Source: an uncultured Bacilli bacterium
GTDB taxonomy: Bacteria > Bacillota_I > Bacilli_A > RF39 > UBA660
DNA: 64,000 bases
Assembly (NCBI GenBank): GCA_934148995.1
Contig: CAKPDM010000005.1
Span: 1-64,000, forward strand
Reading direction: 5' to 3'
The notes under the pieces were generated by a model that was given only the letters and a program-made list of their open reading frames with translations, did not search any database and was not told the DNA's origin. The translations under genes and the position numbers were made by a program. This document shows, piece by piece, positions 1 through 9,371 of this stretch (its first letter is position 1; every line of letters begins with the position of its first letter).

Positions 1-179
1 CCATCTCTACTCTCTTTGCTAATTGAACATAATCCTGCAAGAGAATAATCCCAATCTTCTGGTAATGATAGCATAAAAGATAATAATCCTTTTGCTTTAT
101 ATGATAAATTTCTATCTCTTAAATGATAATTAGACATAACAGTATAATTTTGGTTTTTTTCTATTTTAAATACCGACAT
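1..179 (-). CDS. Replication-initiator-like / helix-turn-helix protein, N-terminal part only
   Basis: The gene runs off the left edge; only the first 59 or so codons are visible. The peptide begins MSVFKIEKNQNYTVMSNYHL and continues with LSYKAKGLLSFMLSLPEDWDYS. This is the usual opening of plasmid and phage replication-initiator-like (RepA_N or DnaD-associated) helix-turn-helix proteins of Clostridia and Bacilli, which typically start with NYTxMSNxHLxDxxLSxKAKGLL. A strong TAGGAGGTG ribosome site lies just before the ATG at 179. The gene is downstream of valS on the same strand and separated from it by a terminator. The family assignment rests on the N-terminal motif only; such genes often mark mobile elements, so an integrated element could lie to the left of the window. 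Confidence 0.7.
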   Translation of the reverse strand, partial: MSVFKIEKNQNYTVMSNYHLRDRNLSYKAKGLLSFMLSLPEDWDYSLAGLCSISKESRD

Positions 180-206
180 TTTAATCACCTCCTATATTTT
201 ATTGCA

Positions 207-233
207 CAAAAAAACATAGAAGTTAATCTATGT
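207..233 (-). terminator. Intrinsic terminator after valS
   Basis: On the minus strand ACATAGATTAACTTCTATGT forms a 6-bp stem followed by a run of seven Ts. It lies 8 bases past the valS stop codon. Confidence 0.8.
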
Positions 234-240
234 CTTTTTA

Positions 241-2661
241 TTATTCTTCAGTTTCTAATTCAAGTTCAACATTATCAATTGAATAATCATTTTCAACTTC
301 ATTCATTTCTAAGTTTTGAATAAATAATGTTGCTCTAAAATCTTTAATAGATAATTCAATAGCATCTTTTAAGTCTTTATTAACACTTAATTTTAAATCT
401 TTAACTGGTGTTTTAAGAGATACACTATTTATAGTTTTTTGTCCTCTTACTTGACTTATTATATCAATTATTGAATCTCCAATTTCCATTTCTTTGCTAA
501 AATTAAATTCTAATGGTTTAATTTCAGTTAAATGAATTGATTTATTATCTTTATATAATTCTTGATATATTTCTTCAGTTATGAATGGGAAGAATATACT
601 AAAGTCTTGTAATAATTTATAAAGAATTGTATAAACTGTTTTTTGCCCTGAATATCTTGGCTCAATTCCAAATTCTTCAGGTCTATATAATCTATGTTTA
701 ACAATTTCAATATAGTTATCACAGAAATTCCAGAAGAATTTTTCTAAATGGTTAAGTGCTAATCCAACTTCATATTCATCAAGATATTTTAAGAATCCAC
801 TTTCCATTTCTTGGAACTTGCCTAAAATCCATTTATCTATATATTCATAATTACTAAATTCTTTATCTTCATAATCTGCTAAATGCATTTCAATAAATTT
901 AGAAACATTCCAAATTTTATTAACTAATTTTTTACCACGAAGTAATGTTTCATCACTAAATACTATATCAGTTCCAAGTCTTCCTGTTCCTGCCCAATAT
1001 CTAACAACATCTGCTGAATATTGATTTATAGCATCCATTGGTTCAACTTTACTATTTCCTTTAGATTTACTAATTTTTTCCCCTTTGTTAGCCATAACAA
1101 ATCCTGAAATCATAACATTATCCCATGGTCTTGTACCAAAATGATAGAATGATTTAACTATTGTATAGAAATCCCATGTTCTAATTATTTCAGAAGCATT
1201 AGTTCTTAAACTCATTGGTTTTAAGAATGATTCAAAATTATCTTTTTCTCCATATCTCATATTAATTAATGGAGTTACTGATGAAGTTGCCCATGTATCC
1301 ATAACATCAGTTTCAGGTACAAATTCAGTACAACTACATTTTGGACACTTATCAACTACTGGTTTATCAGTTAGTGGATTTACTGGTAATTGTTCTTCAG
1401 TTGCAAAAATAGGTTCTCCACAATCTTTGCAATACCAAACTGGGAATGGTACACCAAAATATCTTTGTCTTGAAATACACCAGTCCCACATAATATTTTC
1501 AACCCATTCATTGTATCTATTATGCATATGGTCTGGATGCCATTTAATTTCATTACCAATTCTAATAAAGTCATCTTTATGTGTCATTGTATCAATGAAC
1601 CATTGTTTCATTACTGAATATTCAACTTCTTTACCACATCTTTCATGTGTTTGAACTTCGTGTTCTAATTCTTCAATTTTAACTACGAATCCACCTGCTT
1701 GTAAATCTTCAATAATTTGTTTTCTAGCTTCTTTGATTTTCATTCCACCATAATTTGGAACTGAATCAATAATTCTACCATTATCAGTGAAAATATATTT
1801 AAGTGGTAAATTGTATTTCTTCCACCATTCAATATCTGTTTGATCTCCGAAAGTACAACACATAACAACTCCTGTACCTTTATCAATAGCAACTTTTTCG
1901 TCTGCCATAATTGGTACTTCTACATCAATAACTGGTATATGTGCAGTCTTTCCAATTAAATGACTATGTTTTTCATCATTAGGATTTACAAATACACATA
2001 CTATTGCTGGTAATAATTCAGGTCTAGTTGTTGCTATTGTAAATTCTTCACCATCTTCAACTGTTTTAAAATTAACATAATTAAATGTTGTTTTAATTGT
2101 TTTTGTTTCAAGTTCTGCTTGTGCAATTGAAGTTAAACATTCATTACACCATAATGCAGGACTTTCTTTATGATAACAATGTCCTTTATCAATTAAATCT
2201 AAGAATGATCTTTGACTTATTTTAATAGTAGATGGACTTACAGTTTTATAATGAATATTCCAATCTGTACTAACACCCATTTTACTAAATAATTCTTGGA
2301 AGTCTGCTTCGTACTTATCAGTAGTAGCATAACATAATTTAGAGAATTCTTCTCTACCTATTTCATGTGCTTTTTTACCTTGTTCTTTTTCTACTAATCT
2401 CTCACTTGGTAGTCCATTATCATCAAATCCGAATGGATAAAATATATTATATCCTCTTAATCTTTTATATCTTGCTATCATTTCAGTTTGTGAATATGAG
2501 AAGATATGTCCTATATGAATTTTACCATTAACTGTTGGAGGTGGAGTATCAATTGAGAATACTTTTCTATGATCAGGTTTAAAATCATAAATCCCATTTT
2601 CTTTCCAATAATTTAACCATTTATTTTCTTTTTCTTGTGCATTATATTTCTTGTCTAACAT
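241..2661 (-). CDS. valS: Valine--tRNA ligase, Rickettsia/archaeal-like type
   Basis: A complete class I synthetase of 806 residues that charges tRNA-Val. The HIGH motif appears as KIHIGH near residue 47, the KMSKS motif as KISKSKGN near residue 535, and the editing domain carries IATTRPE near 208. The sequence PFGFDDNGLPSERLVEK and the opening DTPPPTVNGKIHIGH match from memory the ValRS type of Rickettsiales rather than the usual bacterial PGxDHAGIATQ type. It starts one base after the stop of a truncated bacterial ValRS and should be read from the same valine T-box transcript. It is the only complete ValRS here, so it is probably the working enzyme, acquired by transfer and inserted behind the native T-box. 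The valine identity is well supported; the donor is inference. Confidence 0.93.
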   Translation of the reverse strand: MLDKKYNAQEKENKWLNYWKENGIYDFKPDHRKVFSIDTPPPTVNGKIHIGHIFSYSQTEMIARYKRLRGYNIFYPFGFDDNGLPSERLVEKEQGKKAHEIGREEFSKLCYATTDKYEADFQELFSKMGVSTDWNIHYKTVSPSTIKISQRSFLDLIDKGHCYHKESPALWCNECLTSIAQAELETKTIKTTFNYVNFKTVEDGEEFTIATTRPELLPAIVCVFVNPNDEKHSHLIGKTAHIPVIDVEVPIMADEKVAIDKGTGVVMCCTFGDQTDIEWWKKYNLPLKYIFTDNGRIIDSVPNYGGMKIKEARKQIIEDLQAGGFVVKIEELEHEVQTHERCGKEVEYSVMKQWFIDTMTHKDDFIRIGNEIKWHPDHMHNRYNEWVENIMWDWCISRQRYFGVPFPVWYCKDCGEPIFATEEQLPVNPLTDKPVVDKCPKCSCTEFVPETDVMDTWATSSVTPLINMRYGEKDNFESFLKPMSLRTNASEIIRTWDFYTIVKSFYHFGTRPWDNVMISGFVMANKGEKISKSKGNSKVEPMDAINQYSADVVRYWAGTGRLGTDIVFSDETLLRGKKLVNKIWNVSKFIEMHLADYEDKEFSNYEYIDKWILGKFQEMESGFLKYLDEYEVGLALNHLEKFFWNFCDNYIEIVKHRLYRPEEFGIEPRYSGQKTVYTILYKLLQDFSIFFPFITEEIYQELYKDNKSIHLTEIKPLEFNFSKEMEIGDSIIDIISQVRGQKTINSVSLKTPVKDLKLSVNKDLKDAIELSIKDFRATLFIQNLEMNEVENDYSIDNVELELETEE

Positions 2662-2662
2662 A

Positions 2663-3571
2663 TTACATAACCTCTTTTCTTTGTCTAAATAATTGAATAA
2701 AATAACACTTTAATCTCTCTACAAACCTTGAATTCCCTAGGTTTGAACCAAATGGTGTAACATTTACTGCTCCCGTTCCCTTTTCCATATCAGCATGTGG
2801 ATCAGTTATTACTGGTATCTTTCGATTAACAATTGGTAAAATTACATTCTTACCAACAAAGTCTTTATATCTTTCATCATTTTCATTAACAGCTACTGCC
2901 ATATCACCAAATAAAGTTTCTGGTCTAGTAGTTGCTACGTCGATATACTTATCACTATCTTCTAGTACATATTTTAAATGATAGAAAGCACCTTTTTCTT
3001 CTTTATAGATTACTTCCTCATTAGATAAAGCAGTTTTTGCTACTGGGTCCCAGTTGATAATTTTCTCTCCACGATAGATTAAACCTTTGTTATAGTAATC
3101 AACAAATACTTTTTTAACAGCTCTTTCTAAGCCTTTATCAAGAGTAAATCTTTCTTTAGAATAGTCTAAGGAAATACCAAGTTTTGCCCATTGATTTCTA
3201 ATAATAGAAGCGTGTTCATTAGTCCACTTCCAACATTCTTCTAAGAACTCATCACGACCAACTTCATATTTATTGCGACCATTCTCTTTTAATCTTGCCA
3301 CTACTTTAGCTTCTGTTGCAATCGCTGCATGATCCATTCCTGGAAGCCATAAACAGTCATAGCCTTCCATTCTTTTATATCTAATAATTATATCTTGAAG
3401 TGTTACATCCCAAGCATGACCTAGGTGAAGTTTTCCTGTAACATTTGGTGGTGGCAAAACTATACAGTAAGGCTTTTTAGTCATATCACCACTCTCAAAA
3501 TAACCTTTCTTCAACCAGTAATCATACTTTTCTTCTTCTACTAATTTGTGATTATACTTCTTATCTAACAT
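2663..3571 (-). pseudogene. Truncated native-type valine--tRNA ligase (N-terminal remnant)
   Basis: About 302 codons starting at MLDKKYNHKL (ATG at 3571). It matches the bacterial ValRS N-terminus: PPPNVTGKLHLGHAWD (HIGH motif), LPGMDHAAIATEAKV, and the start of the editing domain with VATTRPETLFGD. After GTGAVNVTPFG the homology breaks off and about 27 unrelated residues lead to the stop, so the rest of the editing domain, the KMSKS loop and the anticodon-binding domain are missing; bacterial ValRS is normally about 880 residues. It cannot aminoacylate. It remains directly behind the valine T-box, and the complete ValRS follows after one base. A retained role, such as stand-alone editing, is possible but unlikely because the editing domain is cut. 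Confidence 0.85.
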
Positions 3572-3591
3572 AATATCACCCTTTCTAAAAA

Positions 3592-3790
3592 TAAAAACTC
3601 CTCTATCCAAAGGACGAGAAGTTCGTGGTACCACCTTAATTCGTATGTAAACATACCTTATCTTTTTAACGGAATTACCGGGATTTCCTACTATTAGTTC
3701 AAAAATCCTACTCTTGTTGCTACCTTCCATATCTTTTATTGTTAAGTTTCACCAGACCTTAACTCTCTAAAAATAAAATAATATGTACTC
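3592..3790 (-). promoter_or_regulatory. T-box leader, valine
   Basis: Minus-strand leader with the conserved stem I start AGAGAGTTAAGGTCTGGTGAAA (about 3777-3755), a candidate GTA (Val) specifier at 3721-3723, and the antiterminator core AAGGTGGTACCACG (3624-3637). It ends in an AACTTCTC/GAGGAGTT terminator followed by Ts (3593-3623). TGGT in the T-box bulge fits A73 of tRNA-Val. The leader should let transcription of the two valS genes proceed when tRNA-Val is uncharged. Recognition of the T-box is firm; the specifier position is a reading of the stem I context. Confidence 0.9.
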
Positions 3791-3802
3791 CTCAACAGTC
3801 AA
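3775..3802 (-). promoter_or_regulatory. Candidate promoter of the valS T-box transcript
   Basis: TTGACT (3797-3802), 16-base spacer, TATTTT (3775-3780), just upstream of the T-box. A TATAAT sequence also lies about 12 bases further upstream, so the exact start is uncertain. Confidence 0.45.
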
Positions 3803-3850
3803 CGTATTTATTGGTATTATAATATAGGAATAGTAAAATAGCAACTATTC

Positions 3851-4060
3851 TTACATATATTTTTGCATTGATTTCATCATTTGATTTACTTGTTTCTGAC
3901 TTGGTTTTCTTCCCATTTGCATCATCAATGCTTTAATCATTTCTTCATTGATAGGTGGATTTTGTTCCATATATTTCTTAGTAAACTTTCTAGCAATAAA
4001 GAATCCAATAAATGCTCCGATAACGATTCCTATTAAAATCATCAATATATCGTGTAACAT
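3851..4060 (-). CDS. yneF: YneF family (UPF0154) small membrane protein
   Basis: A 69-residue protein with one N-terminal membrane helix (MLHDILMILIGIVIGAFIGF) followed by the charged FIARKFTKKYMEQNPP and the tail KPSQKQVNQMMKSM. This length and pattern match the YneF/UPF0154 family of Bacilli, whose role is not well defined. It stands alone between the valS T-box region and the amidoligase operon. Confidence 0.85.
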   Translation of the reverse strand: MLHDILMILIGIVIGAFIGFFIARKFTKKYMEQNPPINEEMIKALMMQMGRKPSQKQVNQMMKSMQKYM

Positions 4061-4122
4061 ATTTCTTCACCTCGAGTTTATTTTACTAAATATTACCTAA
4101 AAAATAAAGGACTTTTTGCTTT

Positions 4123-5130
4123 TTAAGTTTTCCTAGATATATTTTGCTTCACAAACTTTTTAGCTTTTACAGCTCCTTTTAAACCATAATTTTCTTGAAA
4201 ATCTCGCAAGTATTGTCTTAAAAAATAAACTTTATCTAAATTGTTATCAAATACTAGGTCAACAAATTCTAATGCGTTTTTTAAATTAATCTCATTATAA
4301 AGATGTCTATTACTCCCATATGATAAGTATTCATTATTTAATTTATAATCTAAGAATTCTTCGTCCACTACTTTATCCCCACAAACTATCAACATGTTAG
4401 CAAAGGTATTTATGTTATTTTGCCATACAACTTCATTAGTAGTAGCATTAGGGCATCTGAATTCCAAGGTGTTTTTTGCTTCTGATTTATCAAAGCAAAC
4501 ATTAGTAAAGTTTAAAGCACGGTTTCTGACATTAGGTAACTTTTCATGAATAGTCGATAGTGAACTATCTTGATTAATATCATCAATCACAGCATACAAC
4601 TCATCAGCAACTGGAGTTGCATATTTAATTATCTCTCTTCTACCACTGATTTTATCTCCAAATGCAAATCTAAAAGTTACATTTTCATAAGCAGTATACA
4701 ATTTTAGAAACTTCCGCCAAGCATCAGCATCTTGAGCCAAGATGGAAGCACCAATATGAATATGTCCTCCGGCATGATGAGCTGTATCAGCCTTAGCTGA
4801 AGAAAGATAATCACATATATTTTTTAAATCTCGCCAGCTTTTAGTTTTATCCTTCATAATTGGTGAATTGATCTCACCTCCTGAATATAGAGAACCATCA
4901 TATTTAGAAATCCAACCTTTTAAACTACTATTGATAAACTCAGTTACCTCAGTTTTTGAAAATCGTTCATATTCTAATTCTATTCCAAAGGTTAGCTTAC
5001 TTGATAAATTTAGTTTGTCACGATACTCCAACAGATAGTTCTCAGTTTCAGCCAGTAACTCTCTTAAATCTATTCCTCTTAAAGATGAAAAAGTATCATT
5101 TTTGTCATAATCTATAAATGTATATTTCAC
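4123..5130 (-). CDS. Amidoligase-type (Amidoligase_2) enzyme
   Basis: A 335-residue protein with the signature blocks of the amidoligase branch of the glutamine-synthetase/ATP-grasp-like ligases: FGIELEY (48-54), KYDGSL then GGEINSP (about 77-90), the metal/ATP-binding GGHIHIG (121-127), RNRALNFTN, and TLEFRCPNATTNEV. The family is predicted to join amino groups to carboxylates in peptides or cell-wall material; substrates are mostly unknown. The gene starts with GTG at 5130, with GAAAGGTGAT as ribosome site overlapping the TGA stop of the upstream membrane protein. It is last in a three-gene operon with two related membrane proteins, suggesting a membrane-associated modification module. Family call strong; function inferred. 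Confidence 0.8.
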   Translation of the reverse strand: MKYTFIDYDKNDTFSSLRGIDLRELLAETENYLLEYRDKLNLSSKLTFGIELEYERFSKTEVTEFINSSLKGWISKYDGSLYSGGEINSPIMKDKTKSWRDLKNICDYLSSAKADTAHHAGGHIHIGASILAQDADAWRKFLKLYTAYENVTFRFAFGDKISGRREIIKYATPVADELYAVIDDINQDSSLSTIHEKLPNVRNRALNFTNVCFDKSEAKNTLEFRCPNATTNEVVWQNNINTFANMLIVCGDKVVDEEFLDYKLNNEYLSYGSNRHLYNEINLKNALEFVDLVFDNNLDKVYFLRQYLRDFQENYGLKGAVKAKKFVKQNISRKT

Positions 5131-5137
5131 TATTATA

Positions 5138-5992
5138 TCACCTTTCTCTTTTCTTTAATTGATAAGAGTAACCTTCATTTTCTCGTGGTTCTTCTGCTAA
5201 TAACTGCAAATTCTTCTTGCGTAGATCAAGAATCTTTTTAGCATCTTCTATGTCATCTTTCTCAATTATCTTAAATGATGCTGCAAGTCTTTCATATTTA
5301 TCCTTCATATCTTCCTTTACCAAAATTTTCTTTACTTTTTTTAAACCTATCCCCAGTCCTAAAACTAGTGACATATAAACAGCAGAATATACCAAATTTT
5401 CTTTTGAAGTTTCTGATCTTAGCATTTTATCTTCAGAAGTCTTATGATTTACAACTATAAGAGCAGCTGAATTATAAATATTATCTTCTGGAGTCAAAGC
5501 ATTTTTTCTTATAGTTCGAATATTAGTAGTTACTAGTGATTGTTCGATCTCCTCTTTAGACATAGATAGTATCTTTTCTGGATTATTCAAATCAAGCACA
5601 TCACTCACTCTATAAGAAGTTACTGTTCTTTCATAAAGGCCCATATTGTCAAGTTCCCAGCCTGTCGAGTATTCAATTGCTTCATCTTCATACTTATAAT
5701 CATTAGATAAATGTTTTAAATGAATTCCATTAGAAGTATCTATCGTTTCAAAATCATAAGTAGCCATTATTTCATCTTTATGAAAAGGAAGATTATCTTT
5801 AAAGCCTGGCGAGTTAGCAAGTATTAAAAACGATGTAACAAACGGTAAGGTATGTCTAAGTACCATACCATTTTTTAGTGCTAGCCTAATTGCTAAGTTA
5901 CGAATATTATACATTTCTAAATGTTTTATTTGTTTTTCCAAGCTATGTACATTTCTATTAAGTTTATTAAAAATCTTATTACTATTTTGCAT
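5138..5992 (-). CDS. Two-helix membrane protein of the amidoligase operon (copy B)
   Basis: A 284-residue protein I cannot assign to a named family. It has an N-terminal coiled-coil-like stretch (residues 1-35), a first hydrophobic segment around HTLPFVTSFLILANSPGF (47-65), a mainly polar middle region of about 135 residues, a second membrane segment NLVYSAVYMSLVLGLGIG (199-217) and a charged helical tail. The layout is the same as in the neighbour at 5996-6841, and both contain a YNIRNLA/FNVRNIRV motif near residue 40, so the two look like diverged paralogues. The middle region probably sits outside the membrane. Spacing of 3 bases upstream and 7 bases to the amidoligase shows a tight operon. 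Confidence 0.7.
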   Translation of the reverse strand: MQNSNKIFNKLNRNVHSLEKQIKHLEMYNIRNLAIRLALKNGMVLRHTLPFVTSFLILANSPGFKDNLPFHKDEIMATYDFETIDTSNGIHLKHLSNDYKYEDEAIEYSTGWELDNMGLYERTVTSYRVSDVLDLNNPEKILSMSKEEIEQSLVTTNIRTIRKNALTPEDNIYNSAALIVVNHKTSEDKMLRSETSKENLVYSAVYMSLVLGLGIGLKKVKKILVKEDMKDKYERLAASFKIIEKDDIEDAKKILDLRKKNLQLLAEEPRENEGYSYQLKKRER

Positions 5993-5995
5993 TAT

Positions 5996-6841
5996 TTATA
6001 CACCTTTTTTTCTAGAAAGAGTTAATATTTTTTTATTAGTATCATTTAATTGTTTTTTACTTGCTAAAAGTTCTTCTTTTGAAGAAGAATAATCATTATT
6101 AATCGAATTTATCTCTGCTCGGTAATCAAAGCTTCTATATCTATCCAAGATAAATCCAGCCCCTAAAGCAATAACTAACTCCCCGATAGTAACAAGAGCA
6201 TTTCTCTTTCCTGACTCATCATAGTTGAAAGTGTCCCTCTTATCTAGTGTATGTAAATTAGCATCTATAAAGTATTCTTGGTCTTTATAACTTTCAATAC
6301 TATTAGTAATTTGAATCTCTTCATCAGAAACATCAAGATTTTCATCTATATAATTAAAATTTTCTTCTAAAACAGCATTTATTAACTCCACCATGTTACT
6401 TTCAGCAAGAGAATAGTTTAGCTTTTTTCTAGTATAATGATCATCTTCTTGCTCCCAGGGAGTATAGACGAGTAACTCACCTTTAGAGCTAGAGACATTA
6501 TACCAACTATTTTTCTTGTAAAATTCTTCTAGCGACACATAGCCATCTGTCTTATAGTCTAAATCATATTCTTTATATTCAACTATTTTATCTTTAATGA
6601 ATGGATGTCCAAGATCAATCAATACACCACCAGCAACAGTTAAACCGGAAGCAAAGGCAAAAGGAAGAAGAAAGTTAAATGTTTTACCAACTACTCTTAT
6701 ATTTCTAACATTAAATTGTTTGAAATTATCTAACTTTTGTTTAGAAATTTTTATTTTTAAGACTTCTGCCTGTTTCTTTAATTCTTCAAGCTGTGCAATT
6801 TGATCTTCATATTTTTTAATTATTCTTTTTTTCTTTGGCAT
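5996..6841 (-). CDS. Two-helix membrane protein of the amidoligase operon (copy A)
   Basis: A 281-residue protein with a lysine-rich coiled-coil N-terminus (residues 1-45), the shared FNVRNIRV motif, a hydrophobic segment FLLPFAFASGLTVAGGVL (about 57-75), an acidic 135-residue middle domain, a second helix VTIGELVIALGAGFILDRY (about 215-233) and a helical tail ending in SRKKGV. It is the first gene of the amidoligase operon and is preceded by AGGAGGATACT. No family recognised. Its arrangement suggests a membrane scaffold or substrate for the amidoligase, which is inference from gene order only. Confidence 0.7.
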   Translation of the reverse strand: MPKKKRIIKKYEDQIAQLEELKKQAEVLKIKISKQKLDNFKQFNVRNIRVVGKTFNFLLPFAFASGLTVAGGVLIDLGHPFIKDKIVEYKEYDLDYKTDGYVSLEEFYKKNSWYNVSSSKGELLVYTPWEQEDDHYTRKKLNYSLAESNMVELINAVLEENFNYIDENLDVSDEEIQITNSIESYKDQEYFIDANLHTLDKRDTFNYDESGKRNALVTIGELVIALGAGFILDRYRSFDYRAEINSINNDYSSSKEELLASKKQLNDTNKKILTLSRKKGV

Positions 6842-6884
6842 AGTATCCTCCTATATCACAGTTATCTTTTGGCAAGTGTCTTAT

Positions 6885-6912
6885 ATACTATCATATTTAT
6901 ATTAAAAATCAA
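6885..6912 (-). promoter_or_regulatory. Promoter of the amidoligase operon
   Basis: TTGATT (6907-6912), 16-base spacer, TAGTAT (6885-6890), about 45 bases before the first start codon and directly after the lon terminator. Confidence 0.5.
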
Positions 6913-6931
6913 GTTTGAGATAGATATTCAA

Positions 6932-6958
6932 AGAAAAAAGTGAAAACCAGTTCACTTT
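6932..6958 (-). terminator. Intrinsic terminator overlapping the lon stop codon
   Basis: AAGTGAACTGGTTTTCACTT forms a hairpin followed by Ts; the TGA stop of lon is inside its 5' arm. Confidence 0.75.
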
Positions 6959-9264
6959 TCAATCTTAAATAATTCTGTTGCTAACTCTTGATAATTAGAA
7001 ACAAATTTGAAGACCATTTCTTTTCTAATATCTTTAGGAACTTCATCTAAATCAGCTTTATTCTCTTTTGGTAAATAAATCTTTTTAACTCCTGCTCGGT
7101 AAGCTCCTAGAACTTTTTCTCTAACTCCGCCGATTGGGAGTACTCTCCCTTGTAAAGTTATTTCCCCAGTCATTGCTATCTTTGAAGAAATTTTAACACC
7201 TGTAAAAGCACTTATTATTGAAGTAGTTAAAGCAATACCAGCTGATGGTCCTTCCTTACTAACTGCTCCTTCGGGCAAGTGAATATGGGTATCATTAGTA
7301 AAAATTTTATCACCTACTAAAAACTTTTCATAATTAGCTTTAATGTAGCTAAGGGCAATCTGAGCAGACTCTATCATTACTTCTCCCAAAGAACCAGTTA
7401 ATATTAATTCACCTTTTCCTTTATAATAAGTCGTTTCAACTTTTAAAACATCTCCACCAAAAGGTGTATAAGCAAGTCCATTAACTACTCCCACCTGACG
7501 TAAATCTTTCTGAGAATAAAACGGATAAACTTTCTTTCCTAAATAAGACTCTAAAGAATCAACGGTAACTGTTACTAAAGCAGCATTATTATTAATTAAC
7601 ATATCTTTAACTATCTTTCGTAGTATCTTTGATATCATTCGGTTAAGTTCCCTGACACCAGCTTCTTTAGTATAACTTCTAATTATTTCTAAAATAGCTT
7701 CTTCACTAAACTCTACTTCAAAAGGCGTCAAACCAACTTCGTCCATTAATTTAGGTATCAAATAGTTTAAAGCGATATCTTTTTTTTCATATTCTGTATA
7801 AGAAGGAATATGAATAACTTCTAATCTATCTTTAAGTTCTAATGGTATTTGTTCTTCATAATTAGCAGTAGCAATAAATAACACTTTCGATAAATCAAAA
7901 TCTTCTTCAATATAATGATCAGAAAAGTGAGTATTTTGTTCTTTATCAAGAACTTCTAGCAAACTACTAGCTGGATCTCCTTTAACACCTTTAGTCATTT
8001 TATCTATCTCATCTATAATAAAAACTGGATTAGAACTATGCGCTTTCTTCATTCCTTGAATAATTCTTCCAGGAAGGGCTCCAACATAGGTTCTTCTATG
8101 TCCAACAATTTCTGCTTCATCATTAATACCACCCACAGAGATAGTAGCAACATTTCTATTTAAACTCTTAGCAATAGAATAAGCAAGAGAGGTTTTACCT
8201 ACTCCTGGAGGACCTATCAAACATAGAATTGGACTTTTCTCTTTCTTAGAATTTTGTTTAACAGCAATATACTCTAAGATTCTTTCTTTCACATCACTCA
8301 TTCCATAATGATTATTATCTAAAACTACTTTTATTTTATTTAAATCAGTTATATCTTTAGTTTCTATTTCAAAAGGAAGTGATAACATCCACTCAATATA
8401 ATCTTTCATCATTACTACTTCTGGAGAAATAGGAGCAGATGTTTCATACCTTTTTATTTCTTCTTTAATTCTTTCTTTAATTTTATTATTAGCTTTTAAA
8501 TTTTTTAAACGTTTCTTATAGTTTTCTATTTCACTATTCTTACTATTTTCTTCTCCTAACTCCTCTTTAATTACTTTAAGTTTTGCTTCTAAGTAAAACT
8601 TCTTCTGACTATCAAGCACTTCTTTTCTTACTTTTTCATCTATTTCATTTTCTATTCTAGCAAGTGCTATTTCTTCTTTTAATTGTTCTAATAAAGAGAT
8701 AGCTCTTTTTATTGGGTCTTCTTCATAAAGATATTTTTTCTTTAATTCAATAGAAAATGGTAGTATTGCTGCTAAAGAATCAGTTAAGTCAGCTAAGCTT
8801 TCGATAAATGACAACTGGTGAAGCATAGCATTACTAGTACTTGATACTAAGTTACTATACTTTTCATAAGATCTTAGTAACATATCTACATATAAAGTGT
8901 TTTTTTCTTTTGGTATTTCTCTAGTTTCAACGTCTTCTATATCAACATACCAAACACCATTTTCAAATTCATAATTAGTAACACTTACCCTGCTATGGCA
9001 CTGAAAAACTGCTCTTGTTTTAGAATTAGGAACTAATAGTTTTAAAGTTAAGGTTGACAAAACCCCGAGTGATGGAAATTCAATTACATTATCAGTAGAA
9101 AAGCCATCTAAAGAATGAATCATTATAACTTGCTTTTCACTGCTTTGTTCTACTATATTAATTAAGCTTTCAGTTTTCTCATCTTCTGTTTCAATTCGGT
9201 ATTCAAAATTAGGGAATAAGACTGTTTCATTAACAATCATAACTGGAACTCTACGCACGACCAT
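6952..9264 (-). CDS. lon: Endopeptidase La (Lon protease)
   Basis: About 770 residues, the normal size of bacterial LonA. An N-terminal substrate-binding domain begins VRRVPVMIVNETVLFP. A helical middle region is followed by the AAA+ module with Walker A GPPGVGKTS, Walker B PVFIIDEID and the sensor region. The C-terminal protease has the Ser of EGPSAGIALT and the downstream catalytic Lys near the end. Lon degrades misfolded and regulatory proteins in the cytosol using ATP. ATG at 9264 is preferred; a GTG lies one codon upstream. A TATAAT at 9284-9289 sits about 20 bases before the start. I see no clear CtsR or HrcA operator in the 100-base upstream gap. Confidence 0.97.
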   Translation of the reverse strand: MVVRRVPVMIVNETVLFPNFEYRIETEDEKTESLINIVEQSSEKQVIMIHSLDGFSTDNVIEFPSLGVLSTLTLKLLVPNSKTRAVFQCHSRVSVTNYEFENGVWYVDIEDVETREIPKEKNTLYVDMLLRSYEKYSNLVSSTSNAMLHQLSFIESLADLTDSLAAILPFSIELKKKYLYEEDPIKRAISLLEQLKEEIALARIENEIDEKVRKEVLDSQKKFYLEAKLKVIKEELGEENSKNSEIENYKKRLKNLKANNKIKERIKEEIKRYETSAPISPEVVMMKDYIEWMLSLPFEIETKDITDLNKIKVVLDNNHYGMSDVKERILEYIAVKQNSKKEKSPILCLIGPPGVGKTSLAYSIAKSLNRNVATISVGGINDEAEIVGHRRTYVGALPGRIIQGMKKAHSSNPVFIIDEIDKMTKGVKGDPASSLLEVLDKEQNTHFSDHYIEEDFDLSKVLFIATANYEEQIPLELKDRLEVIHIPSYTEYEKKDIALNYLIPKLMDEVGLTPFEVEFSEEAILEIIRSYTKEAGVRELNRMISKILRKIVKDMLINNNAALVTVTVDSLESYLGKKVYPFYSQKDLRQVGVVNGLAYTPFGGDVLKVETTYYKGKGELILTGSLGEVMIESAQIALSYIKANYEKFLVGDKIFTNDTHIHLPEGAVSKEGPSAGIALTTSIISAFTGVKISSKIAMTGEITLQGRVLPIGGVREKVLGAYRAGVKKIYLPKENKADLDEVPKDIRKEMVFKFVSNYQELATELFKIEK

Positions 9265-9371
9265 CACCCACTTCTAATTACCTATTATAACTTATCAAAA
9301 CTTTTTTGAGAAGTTTTTTTTAGATTTTAATGAAAAAAAACAATATAATTAAATATTGCCGTTTCTACTTT

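Noticed and set aside
1427..1654. Plus-strand reading frames inside valS, pheS, the surface genes and others
   Set aside because: They lie opposite strongly supported genes, lack ribosome sites and encode low-complexity peptides.
4123..6841. Amidoligase operon as part of a phage
   Set aside because: No phage structural or integration genes nearby; base composition equals that of the neighbours.
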